A DNA stretch of 64,000 nt from Peptococcaceae bacterium (GCA_017399005.1 JAFQEO010000016.1:17300-81299), one strand, 5' to 3'. Shown: positions 24,707-34,430, numbered from the stretch's first letter. The notes: generated from the letters alone by a model not told the origin. Numbers and translations are program-made.

Positions 24707-25888
24707 ATGTTGAAAATTGTTTTCTTTTGTATACCTGCACACGGACATACCAATCCTACATTAGAAGTGGTAAGAGAACTGACAACAAGAGGACATCAGG
24801 TCTGGTACTATTCCTATAATATGATGAGGGAAAAAATAGAATCTACCGGAGCTGTTTTTGTATCCTGTGATGACTGCGATATGGAGATGAACCTGTCGCC
24901 GAAAGATGCGGCACGTATAGGAAAAGATCTGGCGTTATCCACCAGAATTCTTGTGGACACAACACTTGCTCTTGACGATAAAGTCTGTGCGGATATGGAA
25001 CGGTTAAAACCGGATTGTATTGTTGCGGATTCCATGGCAGCCTGGGGAAAAGCGGTTGCAATGAAACAGGGAATTCCTTTTGTATCTTCCACTACAACCT
25101 TTGCGTTTAATCAGCACTCGGCAAAAATTATGAAGCAGAGCTTTGGCGACTTTTTAAAGATGCTGTTATCCATGCCGGAAGTATCGAAACAGATTAAGCG
25201 ACTGCAGAAAAAGGGCTATCCGGTAAAAAATATTCTCGACATCCTTCAAAATGATAATAACACACACACTATTGTATATACATCACCGGAGTTTCAGCCC
25301 TGTTCCGAAACGTTTTCAGACAAATTCGCCTTTGTCGGTCCTTCTATTCGTCCGGCAGCATCAGAAATAAAAAAGACAGCGGACAAGCTTGTCTATATTT
25401 CTATGGGAACAGTCAACAATGACAGGATGTTATTATATAAAAACTGTATTTCCGCTCTGGCAGATACCGGATATCAGGTAATATTATCCGTAGGGAATCT
25501 GGTACCGGTTGAAGATTTTGGAACACTGCCGGAAAATATATCCGTTTTCTCGCATGTAGACCAGATTGCTGTGCTTCAGCAGGCAGATGTTTTTGTGTCA
25601 CACTGTGGAATGAACAGTGCCAGTGAAAGTCTTTATTTCGGGGTTCCGCTTGTTATGCTGCCGCAGACAGCGGAGCAGAGCGGCGTAGCTGAACGCGTAT
25701 ATCAGCTTGGTGCTGGTATCAAACTGGCTAAAACCGATGAGGCATCTATACTGCATGCAATTAATACCATGCTGACAGATGACAACTATAAGCAGAATGC
25801 GATGGCTTTGTCGGAAAGTTTTAAACAGTGCAGCGGGGCGAAAGGTGCTGCAGATAAAATTATCCAGGTATGCAAAAATAGAACATAA
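24707..25888 (+). CDS. GT1/MGT family glycosyltransferase
   Basis: UDP-sugar dependent glycosyltransferase of the macrolide/YjiC-like GT1 group. The 393-residue GT-B protein starts MLKIVFFCIPAHGHTNPTL (catalytic His in the HGHTNP motif) and carries the donor motif in the C-terminal half: VSHCGMNSASESLYFGVPLVMLP, with the Gln/Glu of PQTAEQ. Substrates may be small lipophilic molecules, toxins or a membrane lipid. It is translated from an AGGTGA site and is probably cotranscribed with the AbrB-like gene. Confidence 0.9.
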   Translation: MLKIVFFCIPAHGHTNPTLEVVRELTTRGHQVWYYSYNMMREKIESTGAVFVSCDDCDMEMNLSPKDAARIGKDLALSTRILVDTTLALDDKVCADMERLKPDCIVADSMAAWGKAVAMKQGIPFVSSTTTFAFNQHSAKIMKQSFGDFLKMLLSMPEVSKQIKRLQKKGYPVKNILDILQNDNNTHTIVYTSPEFQPCSETFSDKFAFVGPSIRPAASEIKKTADKLVYISMGTVNNDRMLLYKNCISALADTGYQVILSVGNLVPVEDFGTLPENISVFSHVDQIAVLQQADVFVSHCGMNSASESLYFGVPLVMLPQTAEQSGVAERVYQLGAGIKLAKTDEASILHAINTMLTDDNYKQNAMALSESFKQCSGAKGAADKIIQVCKNRT

Positions 25889-25900
25889 TGGTATGTGTTT

Positions 25901-25933
25901 AAGGTTCTCCTGTCAAAGTTGGGGAACCTTTTT
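25901..25933 (+). terminator. Rho-independent terminator
   Basis: AAGGTTCTCC / GGGGAACCTT 10-bp stem with TTT after the glycosyltransferase. Confidence 0.8.
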
Positions 25934-26008
25934 CTGTTTTCAGGATTTAGACGCATTTCTGAGCGAAGGAATAAAAAATGTAGATTGCTTCACATGCTGA
26001 AAATTTTC

Positions 26009-26059
26009 TTGACATTGTTTGTCTAATGCAGTAGACTAAAAATGTCTAATGGAGTAGAC
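26009..26059 (+). promoter_or_regulatory. blaI promoter with two BlaI-type operators
   Basis: TTGACA (26009-26014), 17 nt, TAGACT (26032-26037). Two 16-bp boxes, GTCTAATGCAGTAGAC (26021-26036) and GTCTAATGGAGTAGAC (26044-26059), share GTCTA-N6-TAGAC symmetry; one overlaps the -10 and the other covers the start region. This is the expected twin operator of a BlaI/MecI repressor. Confidence 0.82.
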
Positions 26060-26075
26060 AAAAGGAGTGATATTT

Positions 26076-26438
26076 ATGGAAACGCCTAAAATTTTTGATA
26101 GTGAATACAAATTTGCAAGTATTGTGTGGGCGTATGAGCCGGTTACTACAAAGGAACTGGTGAAGCTCTGTCAGGACGAGCTGGAATGGAAACGCACCAC
26201 AACCTATACAGTGTTAAAACGATTATGTGAGCGGGGTATCTTTCAGAATGAGAATTCGGTGGTGACCTCGCTGATACCGAAGGAACAGATTCAGAAAGGC
26301 GAGAGCCGTCAGTTTGTGCAGCGCACTTTTGGAGGGTCACTGCCGGGGTTTATTGCTGCATTTTTAGGCAACGACAAACTGACCGAACAGGAGGCAGAAG
26401 AGCTGAAAGCTATGATTGATCAGCACAGGGAGGGCTAG
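26076..26438 (+). CDS. blaI: BlaI/MecI family transcriptional repressor
   Basis: Winged-helix repressor, dimeric, inactivated by proteolysis when its BlaR1-type sensor is triggered. The 120 residues include IFDSEYKFASIVWAYEPVTTKELVKLCQ (helix-turn-helix start), WKRTTTYTVLKRLCERGIF (recognition helix and wing) and a C-terminal dimer helix (LTEQEAEELKAMI). ATG 26076 follows AAAGGAG. It heads an operon of two BlaR1-like sensors and a GNAT protein. No beta-lactamase or transpeptidase gene lies nearby, so the trigger may not be a beta-lactam. Confidence 0.93.
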   Translation: METPKIFDSEYKFASIVWAYEPVTTKELVKLCQDELEWKRTTTYTVLKRLCERGIFQNENSVVTSLIPKEQIQKGESRQFVQRTFGGSLPGFIAAFLGNDKLTEQEAEELKAMIDQHREG

Positions 26439-26440
26439 AT

Positions 26441-29380
26441 ATGACAGCATTGGAACAATTGTTTTTAGACGTAGTCAATTTATCACTCACAGCCAGCTGG
26501 GTGATTGCAATCGTGTTATTACTGCGCTTGGCATTAAAGCCTGTGCCCAAAAAATATGTGTGCCTGTTGTGGTTTGTGGTACTGTTTCGATTACTCTGCC
26601 CGGTGACACTGGAGAGCGAGTTCAGTCTGGTACCGCCTCATGAGGAAGTAAAGTATGAGATAGTGTATACTACACCGCAGGTGGAAACGAACTCTGAGCC
26701 GGTAAATACAGTTCTGAACCAGACGTTGAATCCGGTTTTAGAACAGAACTCGGCACCAAACCCTATGGGCAGCGTCAATCCGCTGCAGGTGTATATTTTT
26801 ATTGCGGCATGGCTGTGGGTTATCGGCATAGCTGTATTGTGCGGCTATACACTTATCAGCTGGGTTTGGTTACGGCATCAGCTGGCGGAATCCATCCCCG
26901 ATGAGGGCAATGTATATGTAAGCGATGCCATTACCTCACCCTTTGTGTTTGGCATCGTAAATCCTAAAATTTATCTGCCATACGGATTGGAGGATGACGA
27001 ACGCCGGTGGGTGCTGCTGCATGAACAGAGCCATATTGCGCGTAAGGATTATCTGGTGAAGCCGTTATTCTGGCTGGCGGTTATCCTGCACTGGATGAAT
27101 CCGCTGGTGTGGATTGCGTGGTTCTGCTTTAGTCGCGATTTGGAATTAGCCTGTGATGAACGGGCAACGGCAGCTATGAATAAAAATGAAAAATGGAGCT
27201 ACAGTAATACCCTGCTGAATCTGGCAGTGGAGAAACGTTCTATCAAATGCCCGGTGGCATTCAGCAACAATGGGGTGCGTCAGAGAATTGAACGAATATT
27301 GAAGTATAAACAGCTGCCGAAGGTGATAATCGGTGTAGTGCTGATAGCATTGATGATTTGCGGAGTTGGGCTGCTGATGAATCCGACTGAGGTTTATACA
27401 TTGGCAGAGTTTGAGCCAAAGCTGGTGAAAGAATATCCAGAGGGGATTAGCAACATCAAAATTCAATATGGTGCAATCGAAGCTCCGGTGTATTCGGGGT
27501 ATGATGAAGCGGAAACGAGAATGGAATTTCGAAATCAGCTGGCGAATCTGAAAGTAACGAAAGCAAAAGAAACTGAATTTCCGTTTACGAACACTATGAT
27601 ATCCTTTATGGGTGTGCTGGAATACGGGTATGATTCAGAACGAGATATGATGTATGGTTCATCAGAAGGTTGCGAACTTGTAATTTCTGACGATTTTACA
27701 ACAATCTTTGCTAAGGATACGCTGAAAGTAAAAAATCCTGATGCGTTAAAAGAATTGCTTCTGCCGTACTGTAACGAGGCAAAAACTCGATATCAGCAAA
27801 CAACCTTTTATGCAGATTTGAACCATGACGGTACAGATGAAACGATAATCCTAAACAAAGGAAACTGGTCTTCCATGGATGAAGTGCGATTGGGAGTCTA
27901 TCAGGACGATGGAACGCTTCTCTATAGTGATTCTTTGTATGCTGCACATGTCGGCTGGAAGACCTATTTCCTCTATGAGAAAGATGGCAAAGACTATCTT
28001 CTGGAATTCAATCCAACCATGTATCAGGGTAATGCAGCTTATTCGTGGTACATGATGGACTTTGATCGAAGTGGAAAACTGCGTATCGTAGATGAAGACA
28101 GGGTAGAGTTCAGTGTAAATCCAGAACAGTTTTATGAGTTTGATGTAGATGCTATCTATGCGTTTCTGCAGGAAACCGAAAATATGCTGAACGATGCGAC
28201 ATTATTAGTTTCGGTAGAAGATGGGGAATTGCTGTATAGCACGGCACAAAAAACGCACTGGCTCGGGGTGTTTTATTATCTGGACTGGCTGGATGAAGCG
28301 AAAGGCGATACCCTAGAGCAGAAACTGTATGCCTATCAGCAGAAGGTTTATTACGAACGCCCTGAATATTTATTACGTCAGTGGCTTATGGAAAAACAGG
28401 GTTTTGACGAGACAGCGCACTATCTGGATAATCCAAAGCTGATAGATATTGACGGTGACCAGTCTGTGTCCTATGAGTGGAAACAGAAATCGGATAATGA
28501 GGTAACTGGAATTTATGCAATCAGTGCAATGAATTCTGACGATTATATGGATGTAAAAGAAGGCAGAAATTATTATATCTATGCAGGAGAGCGTTGGAAG
28601 TTACTTGAAAATAGTGTGGAAATGGACAGAATACATGAAATGGTAGATGCGTGGGCAGAAGCGTATGCCAATAGAGATGGACAGAAACGTTATGATATGT
28701 TAAAACGCGAATATCAGCTTCAAATTGATAATCGAGGCTCTACGTACGAATTATGGATGCCGTACTGGAGTGAAGATAAACAGGTTCTTGATTTGCGTGG
28801 TTCTAGTCCGTGGGTTGAAAGCTGGACAATAAATACCAATGAGGATCCAGAAAACTATCTGGCTGTCATTACCTATGATATGGCGGATTCCGCAAAACAA
28901 CACTATATTTATCAGGAACAGATTAAGATTCAGCAGATTAATGATACACTGAAAGTAACATCCTGTGATGTAACAATTTCAAATCTGACCTCAGAACAAT
29001 GTTGGAAGGCTGTAAACATTGTAGCAGACTTGCAAAACGGTCGTGAAACATGGCGATTAGACCCAGAACAGGTGGCTTTTGCTTTTCTGTCAGATTATTT
29101 GAACATTTCGCCAGAGGAGATTGTAGAGGATGACAGGACACAGACCGGAGGACGCTATTCACCGGGATATAATAGAGTAACATATATGATGAAGAACGGA
29201 GATACCTATACCGTCCAGCTCTATCAGCCACTGATTCAAACCGATGTTTCCGACTGTGATTTCTGGGCGGTGGAAAGTTACACATATAATGAATGGGGCG
29301 GGGATGGTTTCCAGTCATTTAAACCATATCATTATGATGTTCGGCATGATGCATGGGCTTCGCTGCACATTAGAGAGTAA
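26441..29380 (+). CDS. BlaR1-like M56 metallopeptidase sensor A (979 aa)
   Basis: M56 membrane protease expected to cleave the BlaI-like repressor. Membrane segments lie at ~15-32, 38-52, 115-142 and 298-316. The cytosolic zincin carries HEQSH (residue ~194, the HExxH site) and the downstream Glu in LELACDERA. The region after ~320 (about 660 residues) is an outward sensor that is not a penicillin-binding domain; it has a DLNHDGTDE calcium-loop-like motif (~462) and repeated WAEAYA/YLDW-like segments. It starts 2 nt after blaI. Its first ~1 kb is nearly identical to the next gene. Confidence 0.85.
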   Translation: MTALEQLFLDVVNLSLTASWVIAIVLLLRLALKPVPKKYVCLLWFVVLFRLLCPVTLESEFSLVPPHEEVKYEIVYTTPQVETNSEPVNTVLNQTLNPVLEQNSAPNPMGSVNPLQVYIFIAAWLWVIGIAVLCGYTLISWVWLRHQLAESIPDEGNVYVSDAITSPFVFGIVNPKIYLPYGLEDDERRWVLLHEQSHIARKDYLVKPLFWLAVILHWMNPLVWIAWFCFSRDLELACDERATAAMNKNEKWSYSNTLLNLAVEKRSIKCPVAFSNNGVRQRIERILKYKQLPKVIIGVVLIALMICGVGLLMNPTEVYTLAEFEPKLVKEYPEGISNIKIQYGAIEAPVYSGYDEAETRMEFRNQLANLKVTKAKETEFPFTNTMISFMGVLEYGYDSERDMMYGSSEGCELVISDDFTTIFAKDTLKVKNPDALKELLLPYCNEAKTRYQQTTFYADLNHDGTDETIILNKGNWSSMDEVRLGVYQDDGTLLYSDSLYAAHVGWKTYFLYEKDGKDYLLEFNPTMYQGNAAYSWYMMDFDRSGKLRIVDEDRVEFSVNPEQFYEFDVDAIYAFLQETENMLNDATLLVSVEDGELLYSTAQKTHWLGVFYYLDWLDEAKGDTLEQKLYAYQQKVYYERPEYLLRQWLMEKQGFDETAHYLDNPKLIDIDGDQSVSYEWKQKSDNEVTGIYAISAMNSDDYMDVKEGRNYYIYAGERWKLLENSVEMDRIHEMVDAWAEAYANRDGQKRYDMLKREYQLQIDNRGSTYELWMPYWSEDKQVLDLRGSSPWVESWTINTNEDPENYLAVITYDMADSAKQHYIYQEQIKIQQINDTLKVTSCDVTISNLTSEQCWKAVNIVADLQNGRETWRLDPEQVAFAFLSDYLNISPEEIVEDDRTQTGGRYSPGYNRVTYMMKNGDTYTVQLYQPLIQTDVSDCDFWAVESYTYNEWGGDGFQSFKPYHYDVRHDAWASLHIRE
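26450..27446 (+). repeat. 1-kb direct repeat, copy 1 (copy 2 at 29414-30410)
   Basis: The M56-coding halves of the two BlaR1-like genes align base for base with a constant offset of 2964 and only scattered substitutions. Confidence 0.9.
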
Positions 29381-29413
29381 TATAGAACGTAACATCGAGG
29401 GGAGGACAAATGG

Positions 29414-30410
29414 ATGGAGCAGATTTTTTTAGACGTAGTCAATTTATCACTTACAGCCAGCTGGGTGATTGCAATTGTATTGTTACTGCGCTTGGTATTA
29501 AAGCCTGTGCCCAAAAAATATGTGTGCCTGTTGTGGTTTGTGGTACTGTTTCGATTATTATGCCCGGTATCGCTGGAGAGTGAATTCAGTCTGGTACCGC
29601 CTCATGAGGAAGTAAAGTATGAGATTGTGTATACTACACCGCAGGTGGAAACCAACTCTGAGCCGGTAAATACAGTTCTGAACCAGACGGTGAATCCGGT
29701 TTTAGAACAGAACTCGGCACCAAACCCTATGGGCAGCGTCAATCCGCTGCAGGTGTATATTTTTATTGCGGCATGGCTGTGGGTTATCGGCATAGCGGTA
29801 TTGTGCGGCTATACACTTATCAGCTGGGTTCGGTTACGGCATCAGCTGGCAGAATCGGTTCCTGACGGGGAGAATATTTACCTGAGTGATGCCATTGCCT
29901 CGCCCTTTGTGTTTGGCATCGTAAAGCCAAAAATTTATCTGCCTTACGGGCTGGATGATGACGAGCGCCAATGGGTATTAGCCCACGAACAGAGCCATAT
30001 TGCCCGGAAGGATTTTATTGTGAAGCCGTTATTCTGGCTGGCGGTTATCCTGCACTGGATGAATCCGCTGGTGTGGATTGCGTGGTTCTGCTTTAGTCGC
30101 GATTTGGAATTAGCCTGTGATGAACGGGCAACCGCCTCCATGAATGGCAACGAAAAATGGAATTACAGCAATACCCTGCTGAATCTGGCAGTGGAGAAAC
30201 GCTCTATCAAATGCCCGGTGGCATTCAGCAACAATGGGGTGCGTCAGAGAATCGAGCGGATATTGAAGTATAAACAGCTGCCGAAAGTGATAATCAGTAT
30301 CGTACTGGTAGTGCTGATAATTTGCGGAATTGGGCTGATTCTGAATCCGGCAGAAGTTTATAAATTATCCGACTTTGAGCCCAAACTGGTGAAAGAGTAT
30401 CCAGAAGGAA
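29414..30410 (+). repeat. 1-kb direct repeat, copy 2
   Basis: Partner of 26450-27446. Recombination between the copies would delete 2964 bp and leave one hybrid sensor gene. Confidence 0.9.
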
Positions 30411-32065
30411 TTAACAAGATTAATATACAATATGGTTCAATTGATACAAACCTAAATTCAGTATATGATGCAGATAGAATCGAGCAGTTGCGGAATGCAT
30501 TGGCAGAACTGGAAGTAAAGAAAACAATAGAAAATGATTATCCGTTCACAAGTGCGATGATTAGTATTGGTGGTGTATTAGAACATAAAGCGTATGATCC
30601 AGAGAAAAAGATGGGGTCCATGTCAATGGAAAATTGTACGCTGGTGCTATCTGGTGATTTCACTACAATTTATGGTCAGGAAACACTGAAAGTGAAGAAA
30701 AAGGATGCATTGAAAGAGTTAATTTTGCCTTATTGTATTCAAGCATGGGATGACTACCGTAATACTACATTTTCTGCAGATTTGAATCATGACGGCATTG
30801 ATGAAAAAATCATTCTTAACGCAGGGAACTGGAGTGCAATGGATGAAGTGCGGCTTGGTATTTATCAGCAAGATGGAATGCTTTTGCATACTGCGGCGTT
30901 ATATGGAGGACATGCAGGATGGAACAATTATTTCCTCTATACGAAAGACGATAAAGACTATCTTCTGGAATTCAGCCCTACCATGTATCAGGGATATGCA
31001 GATTATTCGTGGAAGCTGATGGATTTTGACCGAAGCGGGAAACTGCGTATAGTGGATGAAGACACTGTGAAGTTTAACAGTCACGCATATCCATATGAAT
31101 TTGATGTAGAGGCTATCCTTACATTTATGGAAGGGGCAGAGCGTGTGATTCGTCCGTCGATGCTGCTGGTTTCTACCGAAGACGGGAAACTGGAATACAG
31201 CACGGTTAATCAGCCTCACACCCGCACTGCAGAAAGCTATCTGCGTTCATGGCTGGATATGACACCATCGGCGTTAAATATGGGTATGGATACCTGGAAT
31301 ACCCTATCGCTGAAAGAACAGCTTTATAATTATGAATACGATTTGCAGGAAGCGGCGCGATATAATCTGGCTCACGCATGGGCAGAGGCTTATGGGGAAG
31401 AAACAGAAGAAAGCAATGAAAGCCGCTATGCACTGCTGAGCGAGAATTTGCAGAAATCCGTGGATACTATGCGCAGACAGAACGGTGCGACCGATGAGAT
31501 ATGGCTGCCGTATAGCAAGTATGCCAGAGTGCCAATGGTGAGTTCTTATCAGATTATGCTGAACCCTCCAACAGGGCAGGGCAACGATAGCTTTACAGAA
31601 AACTGCAGCGCGCTGATTCATTATGAGGGTTATGACAATGCGGGCAAGCCGTTTATTACCGAGGAGCTTATTGTGCTGGCGCAGGAAGGAAATGAATGGC
31701 GTGTAATCGATGGCGAAACGGTGATTTACTGTATGACAGAGGCGGAGTATCAGTTATCACAGCAGATTATCGCACAGCTGAAAGAAGGACATCACTCGTG
31801 GATATTAGACCCGGAACTGGTGGCTGTTGAATTTATACATCGCCATCTGAACCTGCAAAATGGTACGAATACCGCATGGGATAAAGAAAAACAGATGCTC
31901 GTTTACACCGTGGACGGCAGGGAATATGGCGTTTATTTATCGCAGCCGGTAAAAAATGTCTTGCAACCAGCCTGTAATTTCTGGTATGTTAATGGATATG
32001 AGATAGAAGGAAACGACTATTATATCAGTCTTGAGGAATGGGCTGAGGTTCACCTCGGTCTGTAA
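29414..32065 (+). CDS. BlaR1-like M56 metallopeptidase sensor B (883 aa), tandem paralogue
   Basis: Tandem copy of the previous gene. The M56 domain is almost identical (HEQSH at ~191, LELACDERA), with the same four membrane segments. From ~residue 325 the sensor diverges strongly: it keeps the DLNHDGIDE motif and the LLEFSPTMYQG segment but differs elsewhere and is about 96 residues shorter overall. GGAGG lies 8 nt upstream of ATG 29414. Near-identity of the protease half with divergence of the sensor half suggests one repressor served by two input specificities, or recent gene conversion. Confidence 0.85.
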   Translation: MEQIFLDVVNLSLTASWVIAIVLLLRLVLKPVPKKYVCLLWFVVLFRLLCPVSLESEFSLVPPHEEVKYEIVYTTPQVETNSEPVNTVLNQTVNPVLEQNSAPNPMGSVNPLQVYIFIAAWLWVIGIAVLCGYTLISWVRLRHQLAESVPDGENIYLSDAIASPFVFGIVKPKIYLPYGLDDDERQWVLAHEQSHIARKDFIVKPLFWLAVILHWMNPLVWIAWFCFSRDLELACDERATASMNGNEKWNYSNTLLNLAVEKRSIKCPVAFSNNGVRQRIERILKYKQLPKVIISIVLVVLIICGIGLILNPAEVYKLSDFEPKLVKEYPEGINKINIQYGSIDTNLNSVYDADRIEQLRNALAELEVKKTIENDYPFTSAMISIGGVLEHKAYDPEKKMGSMSMENCTLVLSGDFTTIYGQETLKVKKKDALKELILPYCIQAWDDYRNTTFSADLNHDGIDEKIILNAGNWSAMDEVRLGIYQQDGMLLHTAALYGGHAGWNNYFLYTKDDKDYLLEFSPTMYQGYADYSWKLMDFDRSGKLRIVDEDTVKFNSHAYPYEFDVEAILTFMEGAERVIRPSMLLVSTEDGKLEYSTVNQPHTRTAESYLRSWLDMTPSALNMGMDTWNTLSLKEQLYNYEYDLQEAARYNLAHAWAEAYGEETEESNESRYALLSENLQKSVDTMRRQNGATDEIWLPYSKYARVPMVSSYQIMLNPPTGQGNDSFTENCSALIHYEGYDNAGKPFITEELIVLAQEGNEWRVIDGETVIYCMTEAEYQLSQQIIAQLKEGHHSWILDPELVAVEFIHRHLNLQNGTNTAWDKEKQMLVYTVDGREYGVYLSQPVKNVLQPACNFWYVNGYEIEGNDYYISLEEWAEVHLGL

Positions 32066-32088
32066 ACGGTGAAAGGGAGATTATAATT

Positions 32089-32592
32089 ATGCATATCCGA
32101 CATGCGGAAATAAATGAGTTAGATACCATCATGGAGATTTATGCCTATGCGAGAGGGTTTATGGCGGAAACGGGAAATCCCAAGCAGTGGGGTGCCACCA
32201 ACTGGCCGCCTCGCACCATGATTGAACAGGATATCAGGGATAAAACCTGCCATGTATGCTGTGAGGGCGATGAAATTCTGGGTGTGTTTTATTACAACTA
32301 CGGGAAGAACATCGACCCGGCATATAATTATATTGTAGATGGTGACTGGAAGGATGCCAGCCCTTACGGTGTGGTGCATCGCATTGCATCAGGCGGCAAG
32401 GCTAAAGGGGTAGGCAAGTTCTGTATCCGCTGGGCTGTGGAAAAAAGCGGCGGCCATCTGCGTATGGATACCCACGGGGATAATAAAATTATGCAGAATC
32501 TGCTGACCGGTTTGGGTTTTGTTCACTGCGGCACCATTTATGTGGTGGAGGATAATGACCCGCGCCTGGCGTATGAAAAACTGGCGGAGTAA
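32089..32592 (+). CDS. GNAT family N-acetyltransferase
   Basis: The 167-residue protein has a GNAT fold: an N-terminal MHIRHAEINELDTIMEIY strand-helix, a central acetyl-CoA region with VVHRIASGGKAKGVGKF (the Q/RxxGxG/A-like loop) and a C-terminal LLTGLGFVHCGTIYVV. It transfers an acyl group to an unknown amine. It follows sensor B after 23 nt and precedes a strong terminator, so it is the last gene and perhaps the effector of the BlaI regulon. Confidence 0.88.
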   Translation: MHIRHAEINELDTIMEIYAYARGFMAETGNPKQWGATNWPPRTMIEQDIRDKTCHVCCEGDEILGVFYYNYGKNIDPAYNYIVDGDWKDASPYGVVHRIASGGKAKGVGKFCIRWAVEKSGGHLRMDTHGDNKIMQNLLTGLGFVHCGTIYVVEDNDPRLAYEKLAE

Positions 32593-32598
32593 AGAATA

Positions 32599-32652
32599 AA
32601 GACAGGCAGTACAGTTGCGTGTTATCATGCAATCTGCGCTGCCTGTCTTTTT
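32599..32652. terminator. bidirectional terminator
   Basis: AGACAGGCAG / CTGCCTGTCTTTTT stem between the convergent GNAT gene and the ABC importer operon; the reverse strand also has TTT after the stem. Confidence 0.8.
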
Positions 32653-32665
32653 GTATGTGTATTGC

Positions 32666-33439
32666 TTAATATAGTGTCGGTTTTGAGAAGTGATAGAAGG
32701 TCTGTGTGCCTTCTTTAAACAGATGGGTTTTAATATTGAATATCCGGTCGATTTCGCCGCTTCGAATTACTTCCTGCGGTGAGCCTTCGGTCTGAATCAT
32801 GCCGTTATCCATCAGGATAATGTGGTCGGAGTATTCCAGTGCCAGATTCAGGTCGTGCAGTACCATGATGATGGTTTTTCCGGCTTCGTTCAGGCTGCGA
32901 ATCAGTTCCATAATATCAAAGCGGATATTGATATCCAGATAGGTGGTTGGTTCATCCAGAAAGATAATATCGGTATCCTGCGCTAAAGCCATGGCAATGT
33001 AGGCTCTTTGCCGCTGCCCGCCGGACAACCGGTTTACCATGCGGTGCCGGTAGTCTTCGGCTTTTACATATCGTAACGCCTGGTCGATAATCTGTTTATC
33101 CTGCGGCATTAAGCCCTGGCCGTATTTCTGATGCGGATAGCGGCCGTAAGCCACTAAATCCTCCACAGTGATTTCCGGCGGATGGTTGGTCTGGCTCAGA
33201 AGTGCCACCTGTTTTGCCAGCTCTTTGTTTTTCATGCCGTGCACATCTTCGCCGCGCAACAGCACTTTGCCGGATGATGGCTGAAGCAGTCGGCAGATAA
33301 CTTTTAACAGTGTACTTTTGCCGCAGCCGTTAGGCCCCAGAATGGAGGTTACCTTGTATTCCTCAAAAGATGTGGTGATATTCTGCAGCAGGTTGGGCTG
33401 ACCGGGATAGGAATAGCATACGTTTTCCAGTTTAATCAT
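32666..33439 (-). CDS. FecE-type ABC transporter ATP-binding protein
   Basis: ATPase of an iron-chelate, heme or cobalamin type importer. The 257-residue protein has Walker A GPNGCGKST, the Q-loop SQTNHPPE, signature LSGGQRQR, Walker B IIFLDEPTTYLD and the switch His in VLHDLNLALEYSD. It is last in the minus-strand operon and its start overlaps the permease gene by 8 nt. Confidence 0.93.
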   Translation of the reverse strand: MIKLENVCYSYPGQPNLLQNITTSFEEYKVTSILGPNGCGKSTLLKVICRLLQPSSGKVLLRGEDVHGMKNKELAKQVALLSQTNHPPEITVEDLVAYGRYPHQKYGQGLMPQDKQIIDQALRYVKAEDYRHRMVNRLSGGQRQRAYIAMALAQDTDIIFLDEPTTYLDINIRFDIMELIRSLNEAGKTIIMVLHDLNLALEYSDHIILMDNGMIQTEGSPQEVIRSGEIDRIFNIKTHLFKEGTQTFYHFSKPTLY

Positions 33440-34430
33440 GGTTGCTCCTCCTGTTGCGAATAATCAGATAGATAAAGAATGGACCGCCGATGAAGGATAA
33501 CAGAATCCCTACTGGAATCTCGTAAGGCGCAAATGCCACACGGGAAATTACATCGCAGAGTACCACAAAGGCTGCACCGCCAAAGGCACTGGCCGGTACC
33601 AGATAGTGATTGTCGTTGCCGATTAAAAAACGGATAGCGTGAGGCACAATCAGCCCTACAAAGCCGATTAACCCTGCAAAGCTGACTGCAGCCCCGGCAA
33701 GAATGGCGGAGGTGAAAATCAGCAGAAAACGAATCACATTGACCGACATCCCTAAAGAACGGGCGGTTTCGGTACCCAGCGAGATAATATTCATATCACG
33801 GCGCAGAAGCATAGCCAGAACCAGACCCACGAAGATATACGCCACAGGGAAGTTCAGGCTTTTTAAGGTGATGCCGGAAAGGCCGCCTACTAAAAAGGTG
33901 CTGGCACCGATGTAGGCATCGGGATATAAAATCATAATGCAGTTCATCCCCGCGCCTAAGATACTGCTCATGGCAATACCGGTTAATACCAGTGTAATGC
34001 GGGATACTCCCGGCCCCATTGCCAGTGCGAAAATCAGCATGGCCGTAGCAAGAGCCCCCAGAAAGGCCGAGAACGGCAACAGAGCAGGATGGGATGGTAA
34101 AAAGGCAGAGCATAACAGCACCATCAGCCCGGCACCGGAGTTTACCCCGATGATATTAGGGCTGGCTAGAGGATTCTGCAGCACTGCCTGCAGAATAGCC
34201 CCGGAAACAGCCAGAGCACTGCCTGCCAGCAGCGCCCCTAGAACGCGGGGCAGACGACTATGTATCACAATGCGATAGGCCGGGTCGGTAATATCTCCAG
34301 CAAGGAACGCACGCATAAAATCAGCCGGGGACACCTGGGTGGAACCCAGGCATAACCCCAGCACGATGGATACAATGGTCAGTGCGATGGTGCAGAACAC
34401 CATCAGCATCCCTTTTTTACGACTATTCAT
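33432..34430 (-). CDS. FecCD/BtuC-type ABC transporter permease
   Basis: The 332-residue polytopic permease has about ten membrane helices and the FecCD family marks LPRVLGALLAGSALAVSGAI, QNPLASPNIIGVNSGAG, AGLIGFVGLIVPHAIRFLIG and DVISRVAFAPYEIPVGI. Only one permease gene is present, so it should act as a homodimer. The start overlaps the binding-protein gene by 8 nt and the end overlaps the ATPase gene by 8 nt, indicating coupled translation. Confidence 0.94.
   Translation of the reverse strand: MNSRKKGMLMVFCTIALTIVSIVLGLCLGSTQVSPADFMRAFLAGDITDPAYRIVIHSRLPRVLGALLAGSALAVSGAILQAVLQNPLASPNIIGVNSGAGLMVLLCSAFLPSHPALLPFSAFLGALATAMLIFALAMGPGVSRITLVLTGIAMSSILGAGMNCIMILYPDAYIGASTFLVGGLSGITLKSLNFPVAYIFVGLVLAMLLRRDMNIISLGTETARSLGMSVNVIRFLLIFTSAILAGAAVSFAGLIGFVGLIVPHAIRFLIGNDNHYLVPASAFGGAAFVVLCDVISRVAFAPYEIPVGILLSFIGGPFFIYLIIRNRRSNHD

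Noticed and set aside
26638..26829. Minus-strand 63-aa frame repeated at 29602-29793
   Set aside because: Its duplication only reflects the 1-kb repeat of the sensor genes on the other strand; no ribosome site is present.
26076..32592. Beta-lactam resistance locus
   Set aside because: BlaI and BlaR1-like genes are present, but the sensors lack a penicillin-binding domain and no beta-lactamase or PBP gene is adjacent.
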